Below, in pieces: positions 1 through 7,595 of a DNA stretch of 7,595 bases. The notes beneath the pieces are model-generated. The model was not told the origin of the DNA and made no database searches. It saw only the letters and a list, made by a program, of their open reading frames with translations. This stretch comes from Anaerolineae bacterium (GTDB lineage: Bacteria; Chloroflexota; Anaerolineae; CG2-30-64-16), in the NCBI GenBank assembly GCA_025454565.1, contig JALOOE010000095.1, forward strand, positions 1 to 7,595, in the 5' to 3' direction. Positions within the stretch are counted from its first letter, which is position 1. The number at the start of each line of letters is the position of its first letter. The position numbers were made by a program, and so were the translations under genes.

Positions 1-774
1 GTGGCAGTGAGCGGCGCAGGCGCGCGCATGCTCAACGGCCTGCCGATCGACATGATTGCGGTGGTGTCGGACGAGGTGAAGCGAAACGTGCGCCAGATCT
101 ATGCGCGCGGGCAGGCGCTCGGCCGCAATCCACGCACATTCTCAAAGGTGGGCGACAGCACGATGCTGTGGCCGCTGTTCATGGTGAACTTCGACTGGGG
201 CAACTATCGACTCGGCGACTACGCAGCGCTCCAGCGCACGATCGACCAGTTCAGGGGTTCCTTCTCGCGCGAGAGCCTGGTTGTGCGCAAAGGGTTGCAC
301 AGTTGGGAAGTCTTCGATCCGAACTTCGCCGACGCGACGCGCTGCCTGCCAGGCGAGGGGCCGCTGGCCTGCGAGCTGCGCACGAATAACCCCAGCTTCG
401 CGATCATCCGATTGGGCGCAAACGACAGCCTGACCCCCGAGCAGTTCGAGCCCGCGATGCGGCGCATCATCAACACCTGCATCGCAGCCGGTGTCGTGCC
501 GATCTTGGGCACAAAACCCGACCACTACGAGGGGCCAGAGAACACCATCAACCAGATGATCCGCCGGATTGCCATCGAGCACAGCATCCCGCTGTGGGAT
601 TTCGACTTGGCGGCGGAGACAGTACCTGGGCGGGGCTTGCAGCCCGACGGCCTACATCTGAAGGAAGGCGGCACGAACGACTACACCTTCAGAGACTCAT
701 TCAACTTCATCGGGCCGGTTGAGGACCTGTCGGCCCTGCTGACGCTGGATGCTGCGAGTCAGGCCGCTCGGTAA
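1..774 (+). CDS. SGNH/GDSL-family hydrolase, C-terminal part (5' end outside window)
   Basis: The reading frame is open from the left edge, so the GTG at base 1 need not be the start; 257 residues are visible. Block I is V-G-D-S, with the putative nucleophile at Ser53 of the visible part. Block III is L-G-A-N-D (139-142 is GAND). Block V is P-D-G-L-H-L, giving Asp216 and His219 of the Ser-Asp-His triad. These blocks define the SGNH hydrolase fold, whose members are esterases, lipases or acyl-hydrolases. The segment with S-F-S-R-E-S-L and the two cysteines in C-L-P-G-E-G-P-L-A-C resembles secreted Chloroflexota SGNH proteins as I remember them. A signal peptide or N-terminal extension would lie upstream and cannot be seen. 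The substrate is unknown; a cell-surface ester is an inference from the convergent OatA-like acyltransferase. The gene ends about 30 bp before a strong inverted repeat. Confidence 0.82.
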   Translation: MAVSGAGARMLNGLPIDMIAVVSDEVKRNVRQIYARGQALGRNPRTFSKVGDSTMLWPLFMVNFDWGNYRLGDYAALQRTIDQFRGSFSRESLVVRKGLHSWEVFDPNFADATRCLPGEGPLACELRTNNPSFAIIRLGANDSLTPEQFEPAMRRIINTCIAAGVVPILGTKPDHYEGPENTINQMIRRIAIEHSIPLWDFDLAAETVPGRGLQPDGLHLKEGGTNDYTFRDSFNFIGPVEDLSALLTLDAASQAAR

Positions 775-803
775 CCCCCCGATGGCGACTGACAATGATG
801 AAG

Positions 804-835
804 ACGGGCTCGACTGCCGATGCAGTCGAGCCCGT
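804..835. terminator. Perfect 14-bp inverted repeat, likely bidirectional terminator
   Basis: Arms 804-817 and 822-835 are perfectly complementary (ACGGGCTCGACTGC against GCAGTCGAGCCCGT) around a 4-base loop. The repeat lies between the convergent stop codons at 774 and 870. Neither side has a clean U-tract. The minus-strand read-out (CTTCATCATTGT) is moderately T-rich and the plus-strand read-out (TCAGTCTCC) is not. The position and stem stability suggest transcription termination for both genes; the weak T-tracts leave some doubt about the mechanism. Confidence 0.72.
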
Positions 836-869
836 TCAGTCTCCCCGTATGCGAGTCTTCGCACCGGAT

Positions 870-3086
870 TCACTGGCTCGGCTTGGCTTCCCCTGGTCTC
901 GACTTGATCGCCTCCGCGATCAGTCCGGCGTAGAAGCGGGCGCCTTCCGGCCTCAAATGGTGTCCGTCGTTCCAGAAGACCCATGGTTTGTCTGCCGTAA
1001 TACCGCGCCAGTCAATGAAGATCGCGTTGGGGTAGGCTTTCACCCCGTTAGCGATGATGTTATTGTTGTAGGCTTCCCACTCGCGCGGCACCCGGACATT
1101 GAAGACGATCACAATGCGCCGGTCGGACAATGTCTGCATGATCTCGTTGAACACTTGCTCGGTATAGCGGCCATTGTTGCCGAGGTGCACCACCACGACC
1201 GAGCCGAGCCGGTTCTCTGCCTTGCGAGCCTTGATCATGGTCGCCGCTGTCCACGCTTGCCGGCCCACCTCGGCGTCCACCTCGATGTTCGTGAACGCCT
1301 GCTGCAAGACGGGCGCCGCGCCGAGCATCACCGAGTCGCCGATGGCGGTGATTGGTTCTGAGGGGATCGGCGTAAGAACGGGTGTCGGGCCGCCGTTTAC
1401 TGGCTTCGGTGAAATCGGTAGCGTTGGGGTTAGGGTGGCAGTCGCGGTAGGCTTGAGCGGGGTTGCCGTCGAGGGACGGACGGCAGACAAGCGCTCCGTA
1501 TCCGTATCTCGCTCAGCCGGTTCATCGGTCGGTTGGGGCGTCGATTGGAGTGTTGCCGTGACCGGCAGCAGTTGGACGGCGGCCGACACGGTTGATGTCG
1601 CTGTGCTCGTGACAGTGAGAATCGCGGTGGCCGGCGCTTCGAGCGGTGGCGTGCCTGAAGGCTGGAACTGAGTCACTGGCACCAAGGTCGGCTCAGACAA
1701 TGCAATTATAGGAAGCGAAACGACAGAGGTCGCGCCCACGCCGCGCGCGCCCGCTTCTGACAGCGGCACGGCTTGCGCCTGCATCTCCTTCTGGATGGCG
1801 GCGAGCTCGGCGAGATACGCAGGGGTCTGCGGCGGCTGTGCGCGCACTACTGACGATCCGAGGACGATTGAGAACGCGACGAGCACCGTTGCTGCGCCGG
1901 CCCAACGCAGGCCGAGCTGGCGCCGCTGAGGGCCTTCCGCCTGCTGCAATGCTCGCCAGGAACGGCCTAGTGCGCCGGTGCGAATCGGTGTTTCCAGCAG
2001 ATGGTAGGATAGCACTGCCAGCGCCAGGGTCAGCCCGAGTCGTATAGCCAGCAATACCGGACCATCCAGCGACACATCGAGTTGCGGCCGGGTGAGCATG
2101 AACACGGGCCAGTGCCACAGGTAGATGCCGTACGAGCGCAGCCCGATCCACACCAACGCGGAGGATCCCAACACTGCCGCGAGCCGCTTGCCGCGTGGAT
2201 GTACGACCGCCGCGATCAGCACCGCGGTGCTGAGCGCCGTCAGGACGAAGCCGCCTCGATACAGGAAGTCGTCGAACTCGTTGATGAGCAAGCAGCAGGC
2301 CAAGAGCGCGCCGAACGCCAACACACCGATCAGATCGAACGGCAGCTTATCGATGCGTCGTCCCTGTACCTTGCCCGGTGTCCAGACAAATGCCAGCGCC
2401 ACACCGATCAAGATGCCAGATGCGCGCGTGTCGGCACCGTAATAGACGCGTGAGGGATCAGCGCCCGGCGCATAGAGCATGGCCATCAGGAACATCGAAA
2501 CCAAAGCGGCGACGGCGATGCCTACTAAGATGGTGCGCTTGCGGAAGCGGGTCATGGCAAATACGAAGACCAGCGGCCAGATGAGATAGAATTGTTCTTC
2601 GATCGCCAATGACCAGAGATGGCGCAGCAGCGACGGCCGGCCGACCGCCTCAAAATAGGACTGTTGGCTGAAGATCAGGTACCAGTTGGTCACGTAGACG
2701 AACGACGCCAGCGCATCGGCACGCAGCTTAGCGACTTCATCGGGCAGGAACAGGACGGCGAATACCAGCGAGCAGACGATCACGAGGAATAGGGCGGGCA
2801 GTAGGCGGCGACCGCGGCGCAGCCAGAACTGCCCGAGGTTGATGCGACCTGTCTCGCGCCACTCGGAGAGCAGCAGCGAGGTGATCAGATAGCCGGAAAT
2901 GGTGAAGAAGATCTCCACGCCCAGGAAGCCCCCGGGTAGCCAATGCAGGCCAGCGTGGTAGATCAACACGGCAATGACGGCGAGCGCGCGCAAGCCATCG
3001 AGTGCGGGTGAGTAGGGCAACCGTGCACTTCGCCCGCTCGATTTGGCCGGCGCTACGGTCGTTTCAATGCTTTCGTTGATCGACAT
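870..3086 (-). CDS. OatA-like membrane O-acyltransferase with C-terminal SGNH domain
   Basis: The protein is 738 aa from the ATG at 3086. Residues ~26-395 form an acyltransferase-3 domain of about ten membrane segments. It shows the starting S-P-A-L-D-G-L-R-A-L block, Y-H-A-G with the conserved His44, F-F-T-I-S-G-Y-L-I-T, W-L-R-R-G-R-R-L-L-P and S-L-A-I-E-E-Q-F-Y. A last membrane helix lies at ~394-414. A linker follows, Thr/Pro-rich from ~470 to ~578. The terminal SGNH domain has G-D-S (Ser585), G-N-N (636-638) and D-G-H-H-L (Asp707, His710), so its triad looks intact. In OatA-type enzymes the membrane domain passes acetyl groups across the membrane and the outer SGNH domain transfers them to peptidoglycan or another glycan; the acceptor here is unknown. 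The frame is open to 3245, but a promoter candidate at 3217-3245 overlaps the upstream starts, so I place the start at 3086, just before the first conserved block. Its Shine-Dalgarno is poor. Confidence 0.9.
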   Translation of the reverse strand: MSINESIETTVAPAKSSGRSARLPYSPALDGLRALAVIAVLIYHAGLHWLPGGFLGVEIFFTISGYLITSLLLSEWRETGRINLGQFWLRRGRRLLPALFLVIVCSLVFAVLFLPDEVAKLRADALASFVYVTNWYLIFSQQSYFEAVGRPSLLRHLWSLAIEEQFYLIWPLVFVFAMTRFRKRTILVGIAVAALVSMFLMAMLYAPGADPSRVYYGADTRASGILIGVALAFVWTPGKVQGRRIDKLPFDLIGVLAFGALLACCLLINEFDDFLYRGGFVLTALSTAVLIAAVVHPRGKRLAAVLGSSALVWIGLRSYGIYLWHWPVFMLTRPQLDVSLDGPVLLAIRLGLTLALAVLSYHLLETPIRTGALGRSWRALQQAEGPQRRQLGLRWAGAATVLVAFSIVLGSSVVRAQPPQTPAYLAELAAIQKEMQAQAVPLSEAGARGVGATSVVSLPIIALSEPTLVPVTQFQPSGTPPLEAPATAILTVTSTATSTVSAAVQLLPVTATLQSTPQPTDEPAERDTDTERLSAVRPSTATPLKPTATATLTPTLPISPKPVNGGPTPVLTPIPSEPITAIGDSVMLGAAPVLQQAFTNIEVDAEVGRQAWTAATMIKARKAENRLGSVVVVHLGNNGRYTEQVFNEIMQTLSDRRIVIVFNVRVPREWEAYNNNIIANGVKAYPNAIFIDWRGITADKPWVFWNDGHHLRPEGARFYAGLIAEAIKSRPGEAKPSQ

Positions 3087-3216
3087 CTGAACTCGACAAC
3101 AATGAAATGACAGTGCGGCAACACTGACCGTCGACAGTGAAGACGCTTGGATGGCGCGTTTAGTTTCGAGCCGCAACCGCGAATTCGCTCTTCCTGTAAG
3201 CTCGCTACCGATAGCC

Positions 3217-3245
3217 ATTTTACCCCAATTGCCCGACGTTCGCAA
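3217..3245 (-). promoter_or_regulatory. Sigma70-like promoter for the acyltransferase gene
   Basis: Reading the minus strand, TTGCGA (3245-3240) is followed by a 17-base spacer and TAAAAT (3222-3217). That matches 4 of 6 and 5 of 6 consensus positions at optimal spacing. Transcription would begin near 3210 and leave a leader of about 124 nt before the ATG at 3086. If real, this excludes the in-frame starts at 3245 and 3218, because they lie inside the promoter. The call is based on the pattern alone. Confidence 0.5.
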
Positions 3246-3280
3246 GCCTTTGACGCCCCGTGTGCAGATGCGTGGCAGAT

Positions 3281-3310
3281 TTGGGTGTGATGCTCTCCAT
3301 GTGGTAGAAT
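3281..3310 (+). promoter_or_regulatory. Candidate typA promoter with extended -10
   Basis: TAGAAT at 3305-3310 is preceded by TGG at 3302-3304, giving an extended -10 (TGnTAGAAT). A weak -35, TTGGGT, lies at 3281-3286 with an 18-base spacer. Transcription would start near 3317, about 10 bases before the hairpin in the leader. The -10 matches 5 of 6 consensus positions. The -35 is poor, which an extended -10 commonly offsets. Confidence 0.5.
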
Positions 3311-3326
3311 ACAGACCATTATAGGG

Positions 3327-3364
3327 TCAGCCGCGGCAGAGAAGTCGTCCCGGCTGATTTTTTT
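3327..3364 (+). terminator. Hairpin plus T7 run in the typA leader (possible attenuator)
   Basis: TCAGCCG (3327-3333) pairs perfectly with CGGCTGA (3351-3357). Two further G-C pairs (3335-3336 with 3349-3350) form across a single bulged base. Seven T's (3358-3364) follow directly. This is the form of an intrinsic terminator on the plus strand only, since the reverse direction has no T-run. It lies after the candidate typA promoter and ends 22 bases before the typA ATG. No plus-strand gene lies just upstream that it could terminate. A regulatory role is inference. Confidence 0.5.
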
Positions 3365-3376
3365 GTGGTTGAGAAC

Positions 3377-3383
3377 GAGGGGA
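3377..3383 (+). promoter_or_regulatory. Ribosome binding site of typA
   Basis: GAGGGGA, with the GAGG core at 3377-3380, lies 6 bases before the ATG at 3387. It fixes the start there. The in-frame TTG at 3363 lies within the T-run of the hairpin and lacks a ribosome binding site. Confidence 0.75.
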
Positions 3384-3386
3384 AGT

Positions 3387-5237
<1,851 letters not shown>

Positions 5238-5284
5238 TCGGCTAGATTTTGCCCAAGCCTGCTTGGCGGACCAGTGAGCGACCT

Positions 5285-6106
5285 ATGCCGGAACTCCCCG
5301 ACCTCGAAATCATTCGTGAAACCCTGGCTCCGCGTCTGGCCGGCGTGGGCATCACCTTTGCCACGGTGCGCCGGCCGCTCATCGTCCGCAACCTGTTCGG
5401 CGACGACTTTGCCACACGTCTGACAGGTCGGAGCTTCGCATCGGCGAGCCGGCGAGGCAAGTTCCTGCTCTTCGGGTTGGACGACGGCGCGACGATGGCG
5501 ATCAACCCGATGTTGGCCGGCCGGCTGAAGTATGGCGCGCCGCTGGGCCGCGATCGCACGCGTGATGCGGTGGTGCTGCGCCTGTCCGACGGCCATGAGC
5601 TGCGCTATCACGACGCCGAGGACATGGGGAAGATCTATCTCACCGCCGACCTGGCGCAGGTACCGACCTTTGCCGATCTCGGCCCGGATGCCGATGATCC
5701 AGCCTTGACGATCGAGCTTTTCCGCCAGCGGATCAAGCGGCACACCGGCGAGATCAAAGGGACGCTGACCAATCAGGAATTTGTCGCCGGGATCGGCAAC
5801 GCCTACGCCGACGAGATCTGCTGGTGCGCGGGCATCTATCCGTTTCGGCGCCGCGCCAGCCTCGACTCTGCCGAGATGGAGCGGCTGTATCGGTGCATGG
5901 GCACAGTGCTGGAAAAGGCCATCGAGACCCTACGCACGCGAGTCGGAGACGCGATCGACGTAGAGGTGCGCGACTTCCTGGCGGTGCACGGCAAAGCGGG
6001 CCGACCCTGCCCTCGCTGCGGCAGCCCGATCAGCGAGGTGACGCGCGAGAAACGCGCCACCCATTTTTGTCGCACGTGCCAGCCGGGTCTGTTGGTGGAT
6101 AGGTAG
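5285..6106 (+). CDS. mutM: Fpg/MutM-family DNA glycosylase/AP lyase (divergent)
   Basis: The protein is 273 aa, normal for Fpg/Nei enzymes, which remove oxidised bases (8-oxoguanine, FapyG in Fpg) and cut the abasic site. The start is fixed at 5285 because it gives M-P-E-L-P; after Met removal Pro2 is the Schiff-base nucleophile and Glu3 the acid. Lys59 in R-R-G-K-F-L-L, the helix-two-turn-helix with N-Q-E-F-V-A-G-I-G-N (Asn172), the zinc finger Cys242, Cys245, Cys262, Cys265 and its Arg257 are all present. Several recognition positions differ from classical Fpg. The usual Glu6 is Asp, the H-L-x-M-x-G loop reads N-P-M-L-A-G (74-79), and the D-P-R-R-F-G loop reads D-A-E-D-M-G (110-115). It may therefore be a divergent Fpg/Nei paralogue rather than strict MutM, and the symbol is tentative. 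The Shine-Dalgarno (AGTGAG, 5273-5278) is weak. Co-transcription with typA is likely. Confidence 0.88.
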   Translation: MPELPDLEIIRETLAPRLAGVGITFATVRRPLIVRNLFGDDFATRLTGRSFASASRRGKFLLFGLDDGATMAINPMLAGRLKYGAPLGRDRTRDAVVLRLSDGHELRYHDAEDMGKIYLTADLAQVPTFADLGPDADDPALTIELFRQRIKRHTGEIKGTLTNQEFVAGIGNAYADEICWCAGIYPFRRRASLDSAEMERLYRCMGTVLEKAIETLRTRVGDAIDVEVRDFLAVHGKAGRPCPRCGSPISEVTREKRATHFCRTCQPGLLVDR

Positions 6107-6110
6107 CAAC

Positions 6111-6144
6111 GTGCAGCGGTGCGTCGCGTGGCGCGACGCAGCAC
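6111..6144. terminator. GC-rich hairpin between convergent genes
   Basis: TGCGTCGCG (6120-6128) and CGCGACGCA (6132-6140) form a perfect 9-bp stem around TGG. Outer GTGC (6111-6114) and GCAC (6141-6144) can add four pairs across a 5-base bulge. The hairpin fills the 47-bp gap between the mutM and hemolysin III stops. No T-run follows on either strand, so it may be a bidirectional terminator of the T-poor kind or only an RNA 3'-end stabiliser. Confidence 0.6.
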
Positions 6145-6153
6145 ATGGCTGCT

Positions 6154-6810
6154 TCAGACGCCCACGGTGTGCGGCGCCACATAGGCTGCGACCAGGATGA
6201 AGTGACTGAGGCAGCCGAGAACGACGAAGACGTGCCAGACCTCGTGGAAGCCGAACACCCCCGGATAGAAGTCCGGCTTCTCCACAACGTACACGATCGA
6301 TCCCACCGAAAAGAGAAGGCCGCCCAGCAGCAGCCACAGGAGCGCGCCCATCGGCATGGCAGCGAGCATCACGGGTATCCCTATGATGCACAGCCAACCC
6401 ATCACCAGGTACACGGCGGCGTTCAACCAGCGCGGCGCCCGAATCACGAATAGCTTGATCACGATGCCCACGATTGCCATGAGCCAGATGATGGTTACGA
6501 CACCCCATTGCCAGAAGCCGGTGAAGAAGTGGAGACAGATGGGCGTGTAGGTGCCTGCGATCAGCAGGTAAATCGCTGAGTGATCGAGCTTGCGCAGCAC
6601 CTGGGTGACCGGCGGCCGGGCCTTGATCAAATGGTAGGCAGTGCTCGCCGAGAACATGAGAATCAAGGCGACCCCGTAGACGAGCAGCGAGACTTCCTTA
6701 ACGAAGTTGTTCCGCCCGATGTACAGGAGCGCTGCCAGCCCAAGCGTGGCAGCCACGGCAGCGCCCAGGTGCATCAGCCCGCCGGCGGGATCACGAAGCT
6801 TCCCCAACAC
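6154..6810 (-). CDS. Hemolysin III / PAQR-family seven-helix membrane protein (YqfA/TrhA-like)
   Basis: The protein is 218 aa, typical of the bacterial hemolysin III family, and has about seven hydrophobic helices. Family motifs in order are R-D-P-x-x-G-L-M-H near the N-terminus, S-A-S-T-A-Y-H (Ser56, His60), K-L-D-H-S-A-I-Y with Asp76, A-G-T-Y-T-P (85-90) and F-H-E-V-W-H (His189, His193). In the PAQR superfamily the Ser, Asp and three His residues form a membrane-embedded zinc site with proposed hydrolase activity. The name 'hemolysin' comes from a Bacillus cereus homologue, and most bacterial members have no proven cytolytic role; YqfA/TrhA has been tied to membrane-lipid homeostasis. The start is GTG at 6810, supported by a strong GGGAGG 4 bases upstream. 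The gene lies 20 bp after the GcvT-like gene and is probably co-transcribed with it. Confidence 0.93.
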   Translation of the reverse strand: MLGKLRDPAGGLMHLGAAVAATLGLAALLYIGRNNFVKEVSLLVYGVALILMFSASTAYHLIKARPPVTQVLRKLDHSAIYLLIAGTYTPICLHFFTGFWQWGVVTIIWLMAIVGIVIKLFVIRAPRWLNAAVYLVMGWLCIIGIPVMLAAMPMGALLWLLLGGLLFSVGSIVYVVEKPDFYPGVFGFHEVWHVFVVLGCLSHFILVAAYVAPHTVGV

Positions 6811-6814
6811 GAGG

Positions 6815-6820
6815 CCTCCC
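6815..6820 (-). promoter_or_regulatory. Ribosome binding site deciding the GTG start of the hemolysin III gene
   Basis: On the minus strand GGGAGG is followed by CCTC and then GTG at 6810-6808. It lies in the 20-bp gap after the GcvT-like stop codon. It is the strongest Shine-Dalgarno sequence I see in the window and supports a GTG start over any internal Met. Confidence 0.75.
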
Positions 6821-6830
6821 GGTTACGCCC

Positions 6831-7595
6831 CTACCCTCGCCAATGCGCCCGCTCGGCCTTGTCCGGGAAGCGGGGCAGGAGGGTGGCGGCGTCATGCAGC
6901 GACACCTTGTCACCGGGGGCCAGATCGGCCTTGTTGGCCCGCTCCACCAATGGCTTCGGCGGCAGCGCGTAGACGCCGATCTCCTCGCCGGGCTTGGCGT
7001 AGCGGCTCCCGATGTAGGCCAGCCCCAGGATCACACCGTCGACATCCACGGCGGCGCTGGTCACGTAGCCGATGGCCTGTCCTCTATTGCTGATGATCGG
7101 ATCGCCGGTCTTCGGCATCCGCACGCCGCGCTCGTTCATGCGGAAGCGGACGACCTGCATGGTTCGCGATTCTTCCTTTGCCATGTGCGGCGCCCGGCCG
7201 ATGAAGTAGGGCTTATGTAGCTTGACATAGCCGGCAAAGCCCGCGCCGGTTGGCGAGATATCGAACGGGCCGGCGAGCTCATGTCCATAGAGCGGCAAGC
7301 CGGCTTCCGTGCGCGTGCTGTCGCGTGCGGCCAGTCCGGTCGGTTGAAGTCCGAGCGGTTTGCCCGCGTCCAACAGTGTTTCCCAGAACGCCACGGCGCG
7401 CTCGGGATGGACGAAGATCTCGTAGCCGATCTCCTCGCCGGTGTAGCCGGTGCGCGCGATGATCAAATCGAATCCGCTCAACACGCACTCGATCAGCCCC
7501 GTCTTGCGGACGCGCCCCAGGCGATCCTTGAGGCGTACATCGTCGGTCAAGCTCTGCAGGATGCGGAGCGACGCCGGACCTTGCAGCGCCAGGTC
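6831..7595 (-). CDS. GcvT-like aminomethyltransferase family protein, C-terminal part (5' end outside window)
   Basis: 254 residues are visible and the frame stays open to the right edge. It opens with D-L-A-L-Q-G-P-A-S and I-L-Q-S-L, matching the A-L-Q-G-P segment of GcvT-fold proteins. The TTG at 7550 is therefore internal, not the start. Further family marks are G-Y-T-G-E-E-I-G-Y-E-I, A-R-D-S-T-R-T-E-A-G, L-P-L-Y-G-H-E-L, F-I-G-R and G-Y-V-T-S-A, covering the second folate-binding half and the C-terminal barrel. GcvT is the tetrahydrofolate-dependent T-protein of glycine cleavage, making methylene-THF. This copy departs from it: the usual L-R-L-E is T-R-T-E, the T-P-x-E-A-G-L segment is S-P-T-G-A-G-F, and there is a tail of ~35-40 residues after the barrel containing D-K-V-S-L-H-D-A and L-P-R-F-P. 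No gcvH or gcvP follows. It may be a GcvT-fold paralogue acting on another methylamine-type substrate. The catalytic N-terminal half is not visible. Confidence 0.85.
   Translation of the reverse strand, partial: DLALQGPASLRILQSLTDDVRLKDRLGRVRKTGLIECVLSGFDLIIARTGYTGEEIGYEIFVHPERAVAFWETLLDAGKPLGLQPTGLAARDSTRTEAGLPLYGHELAGPFDISPTGAGFAGYVKLHKPYFIGRAPHMAKEESRTMQVVRFRMNERGVRMPKTGDPIISNRGQAIGYVTSAAVDVDGVILGLAYIGSRYAKPGEEIGVYALPPKPLVERANKADLAPGDKVSLHDAATLLPRFPDKAERAHWRG

Larger units (their letters stand above)
3087..3386. other. Divergent intergenic region between acyltransferase and typA
   Basis: This 300-bp spacer separates the two divergent genes. It contains the minus-strand promoter candidate (3217-3245), the plus-strand promoter candidate (3281-3310), the hairpin with T-run (3327-3364) and the typA ribosome binding site (3377-3383). 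The part at 3087-3210 would be the acyltransferase leader. Its in-frame translation (rich in Arg, Ser and Cys, with His-Cys-Cys) does not resemble a signal peptide or domain, so I treat it as non-coding. Confidence 0.6.

Noticed and set aside
1..3. GTG at base 1 as the start of the SGNH hydrolase
   Set aside because: It coincides with the window edge, no upstream sequence can be inspected, and such proteins normally have a signal peptide and more N-terminal sequence. It is treated as a partial gene.
1352..1680. Low-complexity DNA as a possible tandem repeat or repeat element
   Set aside because: The composition bias follows from Thr/Pro/Ala/Ser codons of the protein linker, and no repeat unit of fixed length can be seen in the DNA.
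5253..5266. Short inverted repeat CCAAG-CCTG-CTTGG between typA and mutM
   Set aside because: A 5-bp stem with no T-run following is too weak to call a terminator, and the genes look co-transcribed.
5249..5284. Upstream in-frame TTG start for the mutM gene
   Set aside because: Fpg-family enzymes need Pro as the second residue for catalysis, so the start must be the ATG at 5285.
7548..7550. TTG as the start of the GcvT-like gene
   Set aside because: The frame continues upstream to the window edge with a family-matching A-L-Q-G-P segment, so this codon is an internal Leu.

Overview
The window is GC-rich, densely packed bacterial DNA that looks like an ordinary chromosome. It most likely comes from the Chloroflexota, perhaps Anaerolineae or a relative. 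This assignment is inference. It rests on the Thr/Pro-rich 'PTATAT'-style extracytoplasmic linker, on a standalone SGNH hydrolase of a type I associate with Chloroflexota, and on a divergent Fpg-family glycosylase. No phage, transposon, CRISPR, tRNA or rRNA signal is visible.

Layout: (1) 1-774 (+) is the C-terminal part of a secreted-type SGNH/GDSL hydrolase, cut by the left edge. (2) It converges on 870-3086 (-), a large OatA-like membrane O-acyltransferase with an acyltransferase-3 domain, a Thr/Pro linker and an extracytoplasmic SGNH domain. A perfect 14-bp inverted repeat lies between the two stops and is a likely bidirectional terminator. (3) The 300-bp divergent intergenic region 3087-3386 holds a sigma70-like promoter in each direction and a terminator-shaped hairpin with a T7 run in the typA leader. 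(4) 3387-5237 (+) is typA/bipA, a translational GTPase. It is followed after 47 bp by 5285-6106 (+), an Fpg/MutM-family DNA glycosylase; the two are probably co-transcribed. (5) A GC-rich hairpin separates mutM from a convergent minus-strand pair. That pair is a GcvT-like folate-binding protein (6831-7595, 5' end beyond the right edge) followed 20 bp later by a hemolysin III/PAQR-family membrane protein (6154-6810).

The genes fall into three functional groups: cell-envelope acylation and de-acylation (left), ribosome/stress GTPase plus base-excision repair (centre), and one-carbon-type enzyme plus membrane protein (right). I see no undescribed multi-gene system. The points most worth a second look are the possible attenuator in front of typA, the altered lesion-recognition loops of the Fpg homologue, the facing pair of SGNH enzymes, and the non-canonical C-terminus of the GcvT-like protein.
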